A stretch of 64,000 nt of DNA from Persicitalea sp963716085 (GTDB lineage Bacteria; Bacteroidota; Bacteroidia; Cytophagales; Spirosomataceae). How positions within the stretch are numbered: the first letter of the stretch is position 1; every line of letters begins with the position of its first letter. Both the position numbers and the translations under genes were made by a program. Positions 25,098 through 34,744 of the stretch are shown here, piece by piece. The stretch lies in assembly GCA_963716085.1 (NCBI GenBank), contig OY970288.1:5394001-5458000 (forward strand). Reading direction: 5' to 3'. Below the pieces are notes generated by a model, which did no database searches, had not been told where the DNA came from, and worked only from the letters and a program-made list of their open reading frames with translations.

Positions 25098-25172
25098 AGA
25101 TTCTAAAGAAGGAATTCCTCTGGCAAAGTTTTTTATAGAAATTGCCGTTCAACCTCTAAATATAAAAGCATT

Positions 25173-26030
25173 ATGCGTTGGCGTGGTTTACGAAGAAGTA
25201 GCAATGTAGAAGACCGTCGCGGCAGATCGAGCGGTGGAGGCGGCAAGGTAGCTCTCGGTGGCCTGGGCGTGGTCATTGTGGTGGTCTTCGGCCTACTTTC
25301 CGGCCAAGACCCCGCCGAGATTTTGTCCAACATACAGGGTTCTCAAACCCAACAGCAAGCGACCACCCGCCGCCCGCCCGGTCAACGGGCCGACGACCAA
25401 ATGGCCGATTTTGTGGGAGCTGTACTGGGCAGTACCGAGGATGTTTGGACGAAAATTTATGCCGACAACGGCGCGCGTTATCAGGCACCGACTTTGCAGA
25501 TATTTGACGACGTAACGCGGGGGGCCTGCGGTAGTGCCTCGTCAGCGATGGGCCCATTTTACTGTCCGCTGGATCAAAAGGTTTACATAGACCTGGCGTT
25601 CTGCGACTTGCTGCGGGAGCGGTTCAACGCCCCTGGTGAGTTCGCGGTGGCGTACGTCGTCGCGCATGAGGTGGGCCACCACGTGCAGAACCTGATGGGC
25701 ATTACCGATCAAATTCAGAGACAGCGGGGCCGCTTGTCCGAGACGGACTACAACAAACTTTCCGTAAAGCTGGAACTACAAGCCGACTTCCTGGCCGGCG
25801 TGTGGGCGCATCACGCGCAGGGTATGGACAACATCCTGGAACCCGGCGACATCGAGGCGGCGCTGACGGCAGCCAATGCCATCGGCGACGATAAGCTGCA
25901 AAAACAGTCGCAAGGCTATGTCGTGCCCGATGCCTTTACGCACGGTTCTTCGCAGCAGCGGATGTATTGGTTCAAGAAAGGCATTGAAACCGGTGACCTG
26001 AGTCAGGGTGAGATCAGTGATATCCGGTAA
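25173..26030 (+). CDS. ypfJ: Neutral zinc metallopeptidase, YpfJ family
   Basis: A 285-residue protein with a basic, glycine-rich N-terminus, one transmembrane helix (GGLGVVIVVVFGLLSG, about 29-44) and a zinc-peptidase domain. The metal site HEVGHH begins at His165 (HExxH 165-169), and the third ligand region is LELQADFLAGVWAHH. The blocks SASSAMGPFYCPLDQKVYIDLAF and GDDKLQKQSQGYVVPDAFTHGSS identify the YpfJ/KPN_02809 family. Substrate and role are unknown. The next gene overlaps its 3-prime end. Confidence 0.95.
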   Translation: MRWRGLRRSSNVEDRRGRSSGGGGKVALGGLGVVIVVVFGLLSGQDPAEILSNIQGSQTQQQATTRRPPGQRADDQMADFVGAVLGSTEDVWTKIYADNGARYQAPTLQIFDDVTRGACGSASSAMGPFYCPLDQKVYIDLAFCDLLRERFNAPGEFAVAYVVAHEVGHHVQNLMGITDQIQRQRGRLSETDYNKLSVKLELQADFLAGVWAHHAQGMDNILEPGDIEAALTAANAIGDDKLQKQSQGYVVPDAFTHGSSQQRMYWFKKGIETGDLSQGEISDIR

Positions 26031-28935
26031 GCTGGGTCTTATTAAATCGGAAGAAAACGCCGCCCTGCTGCGGTACCTTGTCGCCAAGAATCCGCCGGAA
26101 GCTGGTGAGGACGATGCTCCCCGGAAGCGCATCATCGTTATTGGCAAACACAAATACTACGACCTCTTCAACGCCCAACTCATCGACTACGCCCCCGGTT
26201 CCGGGGGTGAGTTGCGCGGCCCGTTTGTACCCGTAAACCCACTAGATCTACTGTGGGACGCGCCGCATCCCGATGGATTGAAGTTCTACGCCGCTCTCGC
26301 CAAGTTTCAGGCGGTTTATGAAAAGTCGCCCGCCGATACCGAGGCACTCAAATCGCTGATTCGTAATCCGTTCGGCTACGCAATTTATTACCATGATCAG
26401 CAGGTTTCGGATAAAATCTCCGTCCGCTCGCTCTCGCCCGTGACGATGAGCCAGCCCGCGGTGGACTTGAAAGTACAGATCAGTCTGGGCGAAAAGCACT
26501 ACCACATCCAGAGCGACCTGACGCTCGACGGCGCATTCTGTCCGCTTTCGCGATTGGCCTTGCGCTTTGGGCATTTTTTTGTGCTGGATGCCGTGTGGCA
26601 CCTCTGCGATAAACCGCCGATTCTCGACGCGGTAGCTTATTTCACAAAGCAAAGCCAACCGCTCCTCCTATCGCCCGATGCTTTTCTGGAATTTCAACTC
26701 AGCGTGCTGCCCGACCTGGAAACACACGTGCGGGTGGAACATAACTACCTGAAACCCGGCACTAAAGCGCAGCGCCGAAGCGGCGGCTTCGACGACGCGC
26801 CCGAGAAGCTGATCTACCTCTCGGATCACGGCGACTACGTTCTCATCAACCCTGTGATGCGCTACGGTGAGATAGAAATTCCGGTGCTCACGAAGCGGCA
26901 AATCTTCGGGCAGGACAAGCGCGGCCAGTACTTTGGCATCCCGCGCGACGCGCGGGCGGAAGACGACCTGATCGTGCTGCTCATCGGCCAGCACCCTGAT
27001 TTCCTGGAACAGATGGAAAATCCGCTGCTGCACTTCTACTTGCACCGTCGCCGCTTCCTGGACGCCGACTGGTTTTTGAACGCCTTCGAGATTTGGCGCG
27101 AACGAGGAATCACGGTGTTGGGATTTAGCGAACTGAAAGGTAATACCCAAAGTCCGCACAAAGCCAATGTCGACATTCATGTCGCCAGCGGCTTGAACTG
27201 GTTCAATGCGTTGGTGAAAGTACGTTTTGGTCGGAAAAAGGCGTCGCTGAAGCAGCTTCACAAATCGATCAAGAAGCAGAGCAAGTTCGTGCTGCTGGAC
27301 GACGGCACCACGGGCCTCATCCCCGAAGCGTGGCTGCACAAAATGGCGGATTATTTTCAGGCGGGCCAAATCGCCGACGACGACGAGACGATCCAGATTT
27401 CCAAGATCAAGTACCGGACGATTACGGAGCTTTTTGAATCCGCCATGCTGGATGAGAAAGCGCAAGACGAAATAGGTACGTACCATCAGCGCCTGTCCGA
27501 CTTCGACGCCATCGCGCCCGCCGCCATTCCCGCCGGATTGCAGGCTACCTTACGGCCCTACCAACGGCAGGGACTTAGCTGGCTCAATTTCCTGGACGAT
27601 TTCGGCTTCGGCGGCTGCCTGGCCGACGACATGGGTTTGGGCAAGACCGTGCAAATTCTTGCCTTTATTTTGTTACAAAGAACAAAAACCGCCAAGAACG
27701 TCAACCTGCTGGTCGTCCCGACCTCGCTGATTCACAATTGGCAGGAAGAGATCGACAAGTTTGCACCTTCCCTCGAAGTGCTCATTTTGCACGGTCCCAG
27801 CCGTGCCAAAAGTGCGGTCCGTTTCGGCGACTACGAACTCATCATTACGACCTACGGCACGTTGATCTCGGATATTACTTTTTTGAAAAAATTTGTCTTC
27901 AATTATGTATTCCTGGACGAATCACAGAACATCAAGAATGTTTCGTCGCAGCGCTACAAGGCCGCCCGGCTGTTGCGGGCCCGGAACCGCATTGCCATTT
28001 CCGGCACGCCCATCGAGAACAACACCTTCGATATTTACGCCCAGTTGTCTTTTGCCTGTCCGGGTTTGCTGGGGAGTCGGCGGTATTTCAAGAACACCCA
28101 CGCCATTCCCATCGACCGTTTCCAGGAAAAACGCGCCTCCGAGCGTTTGCAGGCCATTATCAGTCCGTTCGTGCTGCGGCGCACCAAGCAGGAAGTCGCT
28201 ACCGAACTGCCGGAGAAAACCGAGGTGATCCTGTACTGCGAAATGGGCGAGGCGCAGCGCAAGGTGTATGATGCCTACGAGCGCGAATTTCGCGACTACA
28301 TTTCGGCGGAGAAAGAGGAGGAAATTCAGAAAAACGGGATGCACGTACTGCGGGGTATTACCAAGCTGCGGCAAATCTGCAACTCGCCGCTGTTGATCGG
28401 CGACGAAAAACTCTACGGTGATGCCTCGGCCAAAATCGAGCAATTGCTGGAAAAGCTGCGCACCCTCACGCCCAACCACAAAGTGCTGGTTTTCTCGCAG
28501 TTCGTCGGGATGCTGAATTTGATCAAAAAGGAGTTGAACAAAGAAAAAATCAAGTACGCCTACCTTACGGGCAGCACCCGCAACCGCCCCGAGGTCATCC
28601 ACCAGTTCCAGCAAGACGACGCCACTCGCGTGTTCCTCATCAGCCTCAAAGCGGGCGGCACGGGCCTCAACCTCACCGCCGCCGACTACGTGTTCCTCAT
28701 TGACCCTTGGTGGAATCCGGCGGTCGAAAACCAGGCCATCGACCGCAGCCACCGCATCGGCCAGCAAAAAAACGTGATCGCCGTGCGATTGATTTGTCCC
28801 GACACGGTGGAGGAAAAAATCATGGTGATGCAGCAGAATAAAGCCAAATTAGCCGGCGACTTGATTGTGAGCGGGGACAGCTTCTTTAAGTCGTTGGGAA
28901 AAGAAGGGCTATTAGGGCTTGTGGGTGGTAGCTGA
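26008..28935 (+). CDS. SNF2-family DEAD/DEAH helicase
   Basis: A 975-residue Swi2/Snf2-type ATPase. The C-terminal half carries helicase motifs: Q-like PYQRQGLSWLNFL, motif I DDMGLGKTVQ, motif II DESQNIKN, motif III SGTPIENNTFD, motif V GGTGLNLTAADYVFLIDPWWNP and motif VI QAIDRSHRIGQQ. The N-terminal half (about 1-480) has no recognised domain but matches the long N-terminus common in Bacteroidota homologues of bacterial SNF2 helicases. The best start is a GTG at 26008 or 26017; both overlap the end of ypfJ (by 23 or 14 bases), so the two genes are probably coupled. Confidence 0.93.
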   Translation: MRSVISGKLGLIKSEENAALLRYLVAKNPPEAGEDDAPRKRIIVIGKHKYYDLFNAQLIDYAPGSGGELRGPFVPVNPLDLLWDAPHPDGLKFYAALAKFQAVYEKSPADTEALKSLIRNPFGYAIYYHDQQVSDKISVRSLSPVTMSQPAVDLKVQISLGEKHYHIQSDLTLDGAFCPLSRLALRFGHFFVLDAVWHLCDKPPILDAVAYFTKQSQPLLLSPDAFLEFQLSVLPDLETHVRVEHNYLKPGTKAQRRSGGFDDAPEKLIYLSDHGDYVLINPVMRYGEIEIPVLTKRQIFGQDKRGQYFGIPRDARAEDDLIVLLIGQHPDFLEQMENPLLHFYLHRRRFLDADWFLNAFEIWRERGITVLGFSELKGNTQSPHKANVDIHVASGLNWFNALVKVRFGRKKASLKQLHKSIKKQSKFVLLDDGTTGLIPEAWLHKMADYFQAGQIADDDETIQISKIKYRTITELFESAMLDEKAQDEIGTYHQRLSDFDAIAPAAIPAGLQATLRPYQRQGLSWLNFLDDFGFGGCLADDMGLGKTVQILAFILLQRTKTAKNVNLLVVPTSLIHNWQEEIDKFAPSLEVLILHGPSRAKSAVRFGDYELIITTYGTLISDITFLKKFVFNYVFLDESQNIKNVSSQRYKAARLLRARNRIAISGTPIENNTFDIYAQLSFACPGLLGSRRYFKNTHAIPIDRFQEKRASERLQAIISPFVLRRTKQEVATELPEKTEVILYCEMGEAQRKVYDAYEREFRDYISAEKEEEIQKNGMHVLRGITKLRQICNSPLLIGDEKLYGDASAKIEQLLEKLRTLTPNHKVLVFSQFVGMLNLIKKELNKEKIKYAYLTGSTRNRPEVIHQFQQDDATRVFLISLKAGGTGLNLTAADYVFLIDPWWNPAVENQAIDRSHRIGQQKNVIAVRLICPDTVEEKIMVMQQNKAKLAGDLIVSGDSFFKSLGKEGLLGLVGGS

Positions 28936-29027
28936 ACACTTTGTCAAGTCAAAGACTTGAACTATTACTGCCCACTAACGGAACGCCGAACGGCTACAAA
29001 ATGGTGGCAGCGGGGTAAAGATTTTTG

Positions 29028-29097
29028 ACACCTAAACACCTAAACACCTAAACAAATAACCATTGATTTCACGATTCAACAATTACACAACCTTTCA
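29028..29097. repeat. 8-bp arrays at the 3-prime end of the LptD-like gene
   Basis: ACACCTAA occurs three times in register (29028-29051) followed by ACAAATAA. After 14 bases come ATTCAACA, ATTACACA and ACCTTTCA (29074-29097). The second set recurs in altered form at 53624-53663. The array touches the stop codon of the minus-strand gene. Confidence 0.8.
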
Positions 29098-31998
29098 ATA
29101 TCCGCTCCGGTCCACAAACGACCGCCTTCTCGACAACTTCAAATCTTGCAAAATAGAAGATTTGGCTTTTAGCGTGAAGGAATAGTTACTGGCCCGCAGA
29201 CGGTTGCCCGCGTAGGGCGTCCAGTTGAACGACATATCCCAGCAGTGCAGGTCGCGGAAGAGCGACACCGTGGTAATCGACGGGCTGAGCGCCGAGAAGT
29301 CGAAGCCCGTCTGTAGGCTCAGCTTCCATTTTTGCGTCAGGCTCAGGTCGCCGGTGGCGCTGATCGTCTGGATGATCTCGGCTTCCCGCAGCCCGAAGCG
29401 ACTCAGGCCAAAGTTGTAGTTGAGGTTGACGTTCCAGGGAATATCAAAATCGACGTAAAGATTGGGATTGCGCTGAATGAATTCCAGGTTTTCGGCGGTG
29501 GCCTGCGGGTTATCGGGATTCGGGGGAGCAGGCTTCTTGGCCGGGTCTTTCTTTTTGGGATTGAAGCTCTTGGTAAACGTGACATTCAGGTTCGACAGCC
29601 GTGCCAAGCCCTGCCCGCGCTTAAAGGCAAAATCGTTGACACGGAGGCCCGCCGTGTTGCTGGGACTCACCAAATCAGGAATATAAGCGTAAGGGTCGAA
29701 CGTCATGTTGAAGTTCAGGTTCAGGTCCTTGATGGTGGTGTTGGCATTGACCGAAATGACCGACAAGTTCAGCGAGTCGGCCATAAGATTATAGCCGCCG
29801 TTAAGACTCAGGTTGTCCAGCAGCGAGACCTTCTCGAACTGCTCGTCGGCGGTGTCGCTCTTCGAGCGCAGCTTCATCTCGAAGGAATTGTTGAGACTGT
29901 AAGAAATTATGCTCGACGCCCGCCCGTTGCTGGAAGTGTTGCCAATGCCCCGATAGCGCGACAGGAAACGCGTTTCGCCTTCATCGTTAATTTGGGTATT
30001 TTGGTAAAATCCAAAGTTGTTCCCTGAGAAATCAGGCGTGTAGCTGAACGAGACCGACGGAATCACCGTGTGCCGGATGGCCTCCAACCTCTTGCCCTTT
30101 ACAAAGAAAGTACCGTAAAAGCGCGTGTTCAGTCCCGCGCTCATCGAGTAGCTGTATTCGGTGCCTACCCGATCAATGGTGTCGATGCGGACGCGGTTGT
30201 CGCCCACGTAGCTGTACTGGTACTGCTTGGAAAACACCTCGCCCTGTAAAGAAATGCCGGGCGTCAGGTTGATGAAACGCAGCAGCTTGAAGTTGGGCAG
30301 CGAGATGGGGATCGAGTAGCGGCCATTGAACTGGGCATCTTTCAGGAGGTCGGGCAGGTTGTCGAAGTTAAAGTCGATCACTTGATCGCTGGCAGTGCGG
30401 GCGCTATCTATTTGGTTGGTCACGAAAAATCCCAGCCGCGAGTAGGTCGTGTCGATGGCCGAGAGCGTGTTGTTGACGCTGTAATCGCCGTTGAAATCCA
30501 TGCCGAGCCGGAAGCTTTCGTACCAGGCCCCCCGCCCGCCGTTGAGGGCGAAGGGGGCGATTTGATTCACGCCGAAGTTAAACGACGACGAAACATCGGT
30601 CTTGCCGCCCGACTTCAATCCCGTCTGGGGATCGGGCGTTCCGAAGTTCTGGTTTACCCGCAGGCTGGCCCCGGCGCGGGCGTACTGCCCAAAAGTGCGG
30701 TTGTACTGCACCGACGAACTGGCGACGTTCGAGATGTAGCGCTGGTTGTCGACGGCATTGAACTGGTTGAAGCTGTTGCTGGTGACGTTTACGCTGGCCG
30801 AGAACGTGGAGTTGCCACGCGGCACGGGCGAGTGCGACCAGATGACGCTGAAATCGTTGCGGCCTTTGACGTTCCTTAGCCTATCCAGCTCATCACCCGA
30901 CTTGTTGCGGTTGAAACGGAGCGCTATGTTGCCGTTGTAGCGATAGCGCTTGGTGTAAATGGAACTCACGCCCGCCCCCCAGCTTCCAGTGGAGTACACC
31001 TGCCCGGTGACGGTCGCGTTGAAGTTCTCGCTGACGGCGAAGTAGTAGCCGCCGTCGCGCAGGAAAAACCCGCGCCCGTTGGGTTCCTCGCCGTAGGCCG
31101 GGAACAGAATTCCCGAGGTACCGATTTCTTTCTTCTTGGGAAAAGGAAAGAAACCGAACGGCAGCCCCAGCGGCAGCGGCACGTCGGCGATGACCAGGTT
31201 GAAGGGCCCCGAAACGACCTGCTTGTTGTCGATGAGCTTGATTTTTGGGGCGTTGATGTAAAAGTGCGGGTGGGTGAGATTACAGGTGGTGTAGATGGCC
31301 TTCTGGATATACATGTTACCCTCCTGGTCTTTCTTGACCCGTTCGCCCCGGATGTTGCCCTCGCCCTGCTGCGTCACTACGCCCCGGATGAAGCCCTTTT
31401 TCGTTTTGTAGTTGTAGCGCAGTTCCTTGGTGTTGTACGCCTCGGCCCCATCCTGAAATACCGGTTCGCCCACTTCTTTTTTAGTCGTGGAATCGTAGGT
31501 TCCTTTGGCAAAGAGCTCGTTGAGCGTCCAGTCGATGCGGATGTAGTCGGCTTTGAGGTTGATGGTGCCGTAGGTTACCTCGGCCTCGCCGTACAGGTGC
31601 ACCTGCTTGCCGTCCACGTCCATAATCGTGGAGTCGCGCGACTTGTACTCGACCGTCGATTGCAGGTCGCTTTGCCTGGCCAGCGAGTCCACCCGCAGCG
31701 AATCGGTCCGCAGCGAGTCCAATCGCAGGGCCAGCGTGTCGCCGGTCGCGATGCGGACGCCGCTGGGCAGCGTCGTAGAGTCGGTAGCGACCAACGTATC
31801 GGAAGTTGCGGCGGTGGGGGAAATGGCGGTCTGAACCGCCGCCGAGGAGTCAGCCTTGGCGGTTTTGCCGAACAGGCGACCCGATCGGCCCGGTTGTTGC
31901 TGTGTTCTTACGCATCCTGCCAGTAGCAGTACGCACAGGGTCAGCGATATACTAAACCACTTTTTTTTCAGTTGTATCAAAAAGCGTATTTTTGCCAA
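29095..31998 (-). CDS. lptD: LptD-like outer-membrane LPS assembly protein
   Basis: A 967-residue outer-membrane protein. The N-terminus has a lipobox-like signal (LLLAGC, Cys29), then a low-complexity Ser/Thr/Ala/Asp stretch. Next is an OstA/LptA-like beta-jellyroll (about 110-260: DVDGKQVHLYGEAEVTYGTINLKADYIRI and KKGFIRGVVTQQGEGNIRGE), and finally a long beta-barrel. The blocks PKIKLIDNKQVVSGPFNLVIADVPLPLGLPFGFFPFPKK are typical of the Bacteroidota LptD form that inserts lipopolysaccharide at the cell surface. The start is a TTG at 31998, which lies next to the amidase promoter box on the other strand. Confidence 0.9.
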   Translation of the reverse strand: MAKIRFLIQLKKKWFSISLTLCVLLLAGCVRTQQQPGRSGRLFGKTAKADSSAAVQTAISPTAATSDTLVATDSTTLPSGVRIATGDTLALRLDSLRTDSLRVDSLARQSDLQSTVEYKSRDSTIMDVDGKQVHLYGEAEVTYGTINLKADYIRIDWTLNELFAKGTYDSTTKKEVGEPVFQDGAEAYNTKELRYNYKTKKGFIRGVVTQQGEGNIRGERVKKDQEGNMYIQKAIYTTCNLTHPHFYINAPKIKLIDNKQVVSGPFNLVIADVPLPLGLPFGFFPFPKKKEIGTSGILFPAYGEEPNGRGFFLRDGGYYFAVSENFNATVTGQVYSTGSWGAGVSSIYTKRYRYNGNIALRFNRNKSGDELDRLRNVKGRNDFSVIWSHSPVPRGNSTFSASVNVTSNSFNQFNAVDNQRYISNVASSSVQYNRTFGQYARAGASLRVNQNFGTPDPQTGLKSGGKTDVSSSFNFGVNQIAPFALNGGRGAWYESFRLGMDFNGDYSVNNTLSAIDTTYSRLGFFVTNQIDSARTASDQVIDFNFDNLPDLLKDAQFNGRYSIPISLPNFKLLRFINLTPGISLQGEVFSKQYQYSYVGDNRVRIDTIDRVGTEYSYSMSAGLNTRFYGTFFVKGKRLEAIRHTVIPSVSFSYTPDFSGNNFGFYQNTQINDEGETRFLSRYRGIGNTSSNGRASSIISYSLNNSFEMKLRSKSDTADEQFEKVSLLDNLSLNGGYNLMADSLNLSVISVNANTTIKDLNLNFNMTFDPYAYIPDLVSPSNTAGLRVNDFAFKRGQGLARLSNLNVTFTKSFNPKKKDPAKKPAPPNPDNPQATAENLEFIQRNPNLYVDFDIPWNVNLNYNFGLSRFGLREAEIIQTISATGDLSLTQKWKLSLQTGFDFSALSPSITTVSLFRDLHCWDMSFNWTPYAGNRLRASNYSFTLKAKSSILQDLKLSRRRSFVDRSGY
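31987..31994 (+). promoter_or_regulatory. Candidate -7 box TATTTTTG for the amidase gene
   Basis: TATTTTTG fits TAnnTTTG and lies 66 bases before the amidase ATG at 32061. It overlaps the first codons of the divergent LptD-like gene. The alternative amidase TTG at 31992 lies inside this box, which argues against that start. Confidence 0.5.
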
Positions 31999-32060
31999 AA
32001 ATAAAAGATGTCAAAATTAGTGGAGAAACCACTAGGGAGAAACGCACGAAGCTAAAAATA

Positions 32061-32855
32061 ATGTTAAAAGTTCTTAAAACGGCCGCGGCCACGGTTGGGT
32101 TGGCAGTGAGTTTGGCCTTTGCCTTCCAGCAAGAACCCGTCTCGGAAAACAACCCCGGCCTGATCGACGTGGTGGTTATCGACGCCGGCCACGGCGGCCA
32201 TGATCCCGGTACGCGCGGTAGTGTAGCCCGCGAGTCACGCACCACGCTAAAAATAGCCCTGGCGCTTGGCAAGAAAATAAAGGAAGAAATGCCGGAGGTG
32301 AAAGTCCTCTACACCCGCACCTCCGACGTGTTCGTCGAGCTGGGTGAGCGCTCGGCCTACGCCAACCGCAATCGCGCCGACCTGTTCATTTCCATTCACT
32401 GCAACGCTGGCTCCAGCCGCGCCACGGGTACCGAAACCTACGTCATGGGCCTGCACAAGTCGGAGGCCAACCTGGCCGTAGCCAAGCGCGAGAACTCGGT
32501 AATCCTGAAAGAAAAAGACTACCAGGAAACCTACAAAGGCTTTGACCCCACCTCGCCGCTGGCGCACATCATGCTTGCCAACTATCAAAGTGCGTTTCTT
32601 TCCAGCAGCCTGCTCTTCGCCAGCCGCGTCGAGCGCCAATTCCGCTCGGAGTCGAACCGCAAGAGCCGGGGCGTGAAACAAGCAGGGTTTTTGGTGCTGT
32701 GGCGAACCAATATGCCCAGTGTGTTGGTAGAAACGGGCTTCCTGAGCAACCCCACAGAAGAGGCGTACCTGCACTCCAAAGAAGGACAGAATGAGGTGGC
32801 GGAGGCAGTTTATGGCGCCTTCAAGCAGTACCGTAAGGAGATGGAACGTTATTAG
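32061..32855 (+). CDS. amiC: N-acetylmuramoyl-L-alanine amidase
   Basis: A 264-residue Amidase_3 protein from the ATG at 32061, with a signal-like start (VLKTAAATVGLAVSLAFAFQ). The zinc ligands sit in VVVIDAGHGGHDPGTRG, SIHCNAG and the catalytic Glu in VLVETGFLSNPTEE. It cleaves the bond between MurNAc and the peptide in peptidoglycan. Its divergent start from the LptD-like gene and the following MCE gene form a Bacteroidota envelope cluster. The symbol is by family similarity only. Confidence 0.94.
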   Translation: MLKVLKTAAATVGLAVSLAFAFQQEPVSENNPGLIDVVVIDAGHGGHDPGTRGSVARESRTTLKIALALGKKIKEEMPEVKVLYTRTSDVFVELGERSAYANRNRADLFISIHCNAGSSRATGTETYVMGLHKSEANLAVAKRENSVILKEKDYQETYKGFDPTSPLAHIMLANYQSAFLSSSLLFASRVERQFRSESNRKSRGVKQAGFLVLWRTNMPSVLVETGFLSNPTEEAYLHSKEGQNEVAEAVYGAFKQYRKEMERY

Positions 32856-32906
32856 CCGTACCTTCGCAGCAGGCATGAACCTTTCCACCCTCACGAATCT
32901 GTTTAA

Positions 32907-33905
32907 ATGAAATTATCTCGAGAGCTTAAAGTGGGCTTACTGTCGGTCGTTACGATCGCGATGCTCTACTTTGGCTTCAATTTTCTGAAAGGGTCTGACT
33001 TCTTCTCACCGAATAAGAAATACTTCGTCATCTACAACAATATCGACGGACTGACTTCCTCTAACCCGGTTATGCTCAATGGCAAAGCGGTGGGGCAGGT
33101 ACGGGGCACAGCGATTCAACAGGATCAAGACAATCGGCTGCTGGTTACGGTGGAGATTCGTAAGGATCTCATCCTCCGACAAGGCACCCAAGCCGTGCTG
33201 GCCGACGGTGGGCTGCTGGGCGGAAAGATCATCCGGCTGGAGGTAAGCCCAACGGGCCGCCAGTTGGTGGATGGCGATACCCTGACGAGCAGCCGGGAAG
33301 CGGGTATTCAGGCTCTTTTGCAGGAAAGAACGCTGCCCGTCATCACCCATGCCGACTCGCTGGTACAAAATCTCAACACCGTCACCAAGGGCTTTCAGGA
33401 AACCGGGGCTATCCTGAATCAGGTATTGCGCAATTTCGACCAAACGAGCAGCACTCTGCGCACCACGCTCCAGCAAAACCAAAGGAGCCTCGCTCAACTC
33501 ACTGCCAATCTGGACACGCTGTCCGGTTCGCTCATAAAAACCGAAAAACAAATAGGCCCGCTATTGGCCAAGACCAGCACCTTCGCCGACTCGCTCAACG
33601 CCCTGCGCCTGGGCGAAACCGTCAACCGAGCCAACCGACTCGTGGCGCAGATGGAGCAGCTCGTTGCCTCGGTCAAGACGGGCCAGGGCACCGCCAGCAA
33701 GCTCATCAACGACGACAAGCTCTACAACAACCTCAACTACACCATCATCAGCATGAATCAGTTGCTGGCCAACCTGCGCGAAAACCCCAAGCGCTACGTC
33801 AACGTGTCGATCTTTGGCAAGAAGGACAAGGGCCCCAGTGAGTCGCCCGTAGATACGACGCTGGAATTCAAACGACCAGCGGTGGATACGGTTAGGACGA
33901 AGTAG
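32907..33905 (+). CDS. MCE/MlaD-family lipid transport protein
   Basis: A 332-residue protein with an N-terminal transmembrane helix (LKVGLLSVVTIAMLYFGFNFL) and one MCE domain (about 37-115: KYFVIYNNIDGLTSSNPVMLNGKAVGQVRG, then LADGGLLGGKIIRLEV). A long helical region (about 150-270) follows, able to form a coiled coil. MCE proteins of the MlaD type bind lipids and move them between inner and outer membranes with an ABC transporter (MlaE/MlaF). Those partners are not in the window. It follows the amidase by 51 bases and is likely in the same transcript. Confidence 0.93.
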   Translation: MKLSRELKVGLLSVVTIAMLYFGFNFLKGSDFFSPNKKYFVIYNNIDGLTSSNPVMLNGKAVGQVRGTAIQQDQDNRLLVTVEIRKDLILRQGTQAVLADGGLLGGKIIRLEVSPTGRQLVDGDTLTSSREAGIQALLQERTLPVITHADSLVQNLNTVTKGFQETGAILNQVLRNFDQTSSTLRTTLQQNQRSLAQLTANLDTLSGSLIKTEKQIGPLLAKTSTFADSLNALRLGETVNRANRLVAQMEQLVASVKTGQGTASKLINDDKLYNNLNYTIISMNQLLANLRENPKRYVNVSIFGKKDKGPSESPVDTTLEFKRPAVDTVRTK

Positions 33906-33966
33906 TAAGTGCTTCGTTGCTGCGGCTCGTATCAGCCTATCTCGAAAGCATTTTTTCCAAAACTTT

Positions 33967-34005
33967 GTACTTCGTACCCAGACTCAGTACATTGTACTCA
34001 GTACC
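33967..34005. repeat. 7-bp GTAC-based array upstream of the Uma2 gene
   Basis: GTAC occurs at 33967, 33974, 33987, 33994 and 34001, so spacing is 7, 13, 7 and 7. Each unit is GTAC plus three bases. The array ends 15 bases before the ATG at 34020. Confidence 0.7.
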
Positions 34006-34019
34006 AAGCACCCAAAGCC

Positions 34020-34628
34020 ATGCTAGTTCAAGAGTTGACCGAATCAACTACTACCCAGATTCCCGCCTTCCTAATCAAGGAAACCATTGACGGGCAGGCT
34101 TTTTATTATCCGAATTTCAGAAAAGTAATGGCTGGGGAGAAAACCCTGGATGATATTATGGGAAGCAGTACTTTGCAGAGTTTTATCGTTAGTTTTCTGA
34201 CCTATTTCGTTTACGAAAATTTTAACAAAAAAGAGTATCTAGCTTTAAGCAGTGAAATAGGTATTCACATTGATAGGAGAAATAACCTAGCGGGCGATCT
34301 TGCGTTGTTTGAGCGGGGTGATTTGCCTGCTAAAAAAATTAACCTGCACTATGCCGATGTTCCCCCAAAGGTGGTAATGGAAGTGGACACCAACATTGAC
34401 TATTCTGAGGAGGGCGCATTTGATTACGTGCATCTGAAGACCCAGAAATTACTGGATTTTGGCGTGCAGCGCATTATTTGGATCTTCACCCGAAGTCAGA
34501 AAGTCATGGTGGCTGAACCAGGTCAGGATTGGCTAACCAAAGACTGGAATCAGGACATCGAACTGCTGGACGATAAGTCTTTTAATGTAGGGAGTTATCT
34601 GGCAGAAGAGGGTATTGAGTTCGAATAA
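34020..34628 (+). CDS. Uma2 family (DUF820) nuclease-like protein
   Basis: A 202-residue protein from the ATG at 34020. It matches the Uma2/DUF820 group with a PD-(D/E)xK-like core: LSSEIGIHIDRRNNLAGDLALF, then VPPKVVMEVDTNI (acidic residues) and a Lys in the helix YVHLKTQKLLDFGVQRIIWIF. The function is unknown; such proteins are abundant in Cyanobacteria and present in Bacteroidota, often in mobile or expanded families. Homologues are sometimes called restriction endonuclease-like. A 7-bp array precedes the start. Confidence 0.8.
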   Translation: MLVQELTESTTTQIPAFLIKETIDGQAFYYPNFRKVMAGEKTLDDIMGSSTLQSFIVSFLTYFVYENFNKKEYLALSSEIGIHIDRRNNLAGDLALFERGDLPAKKINLHYADVPPKVVMEVDTNIDYSEEGAFDYVHLKTQKLLDFGVQRIIWIFTRSQKVMVAEPGQDWLTKDWNQDIELLDDKSFNVGSYLAEEGIEFE

Positions 34629-34744
34629 AACCCCTGTTCCTCACACAGCTTTCCACAAGTCGTTTGCTTCCGGGCAGGCGACTTTTTATTTTTGGTCAAA
34701 ATACCCATCTCCCGATTTTTCGAATAACTTACTTCATCGCCGCC

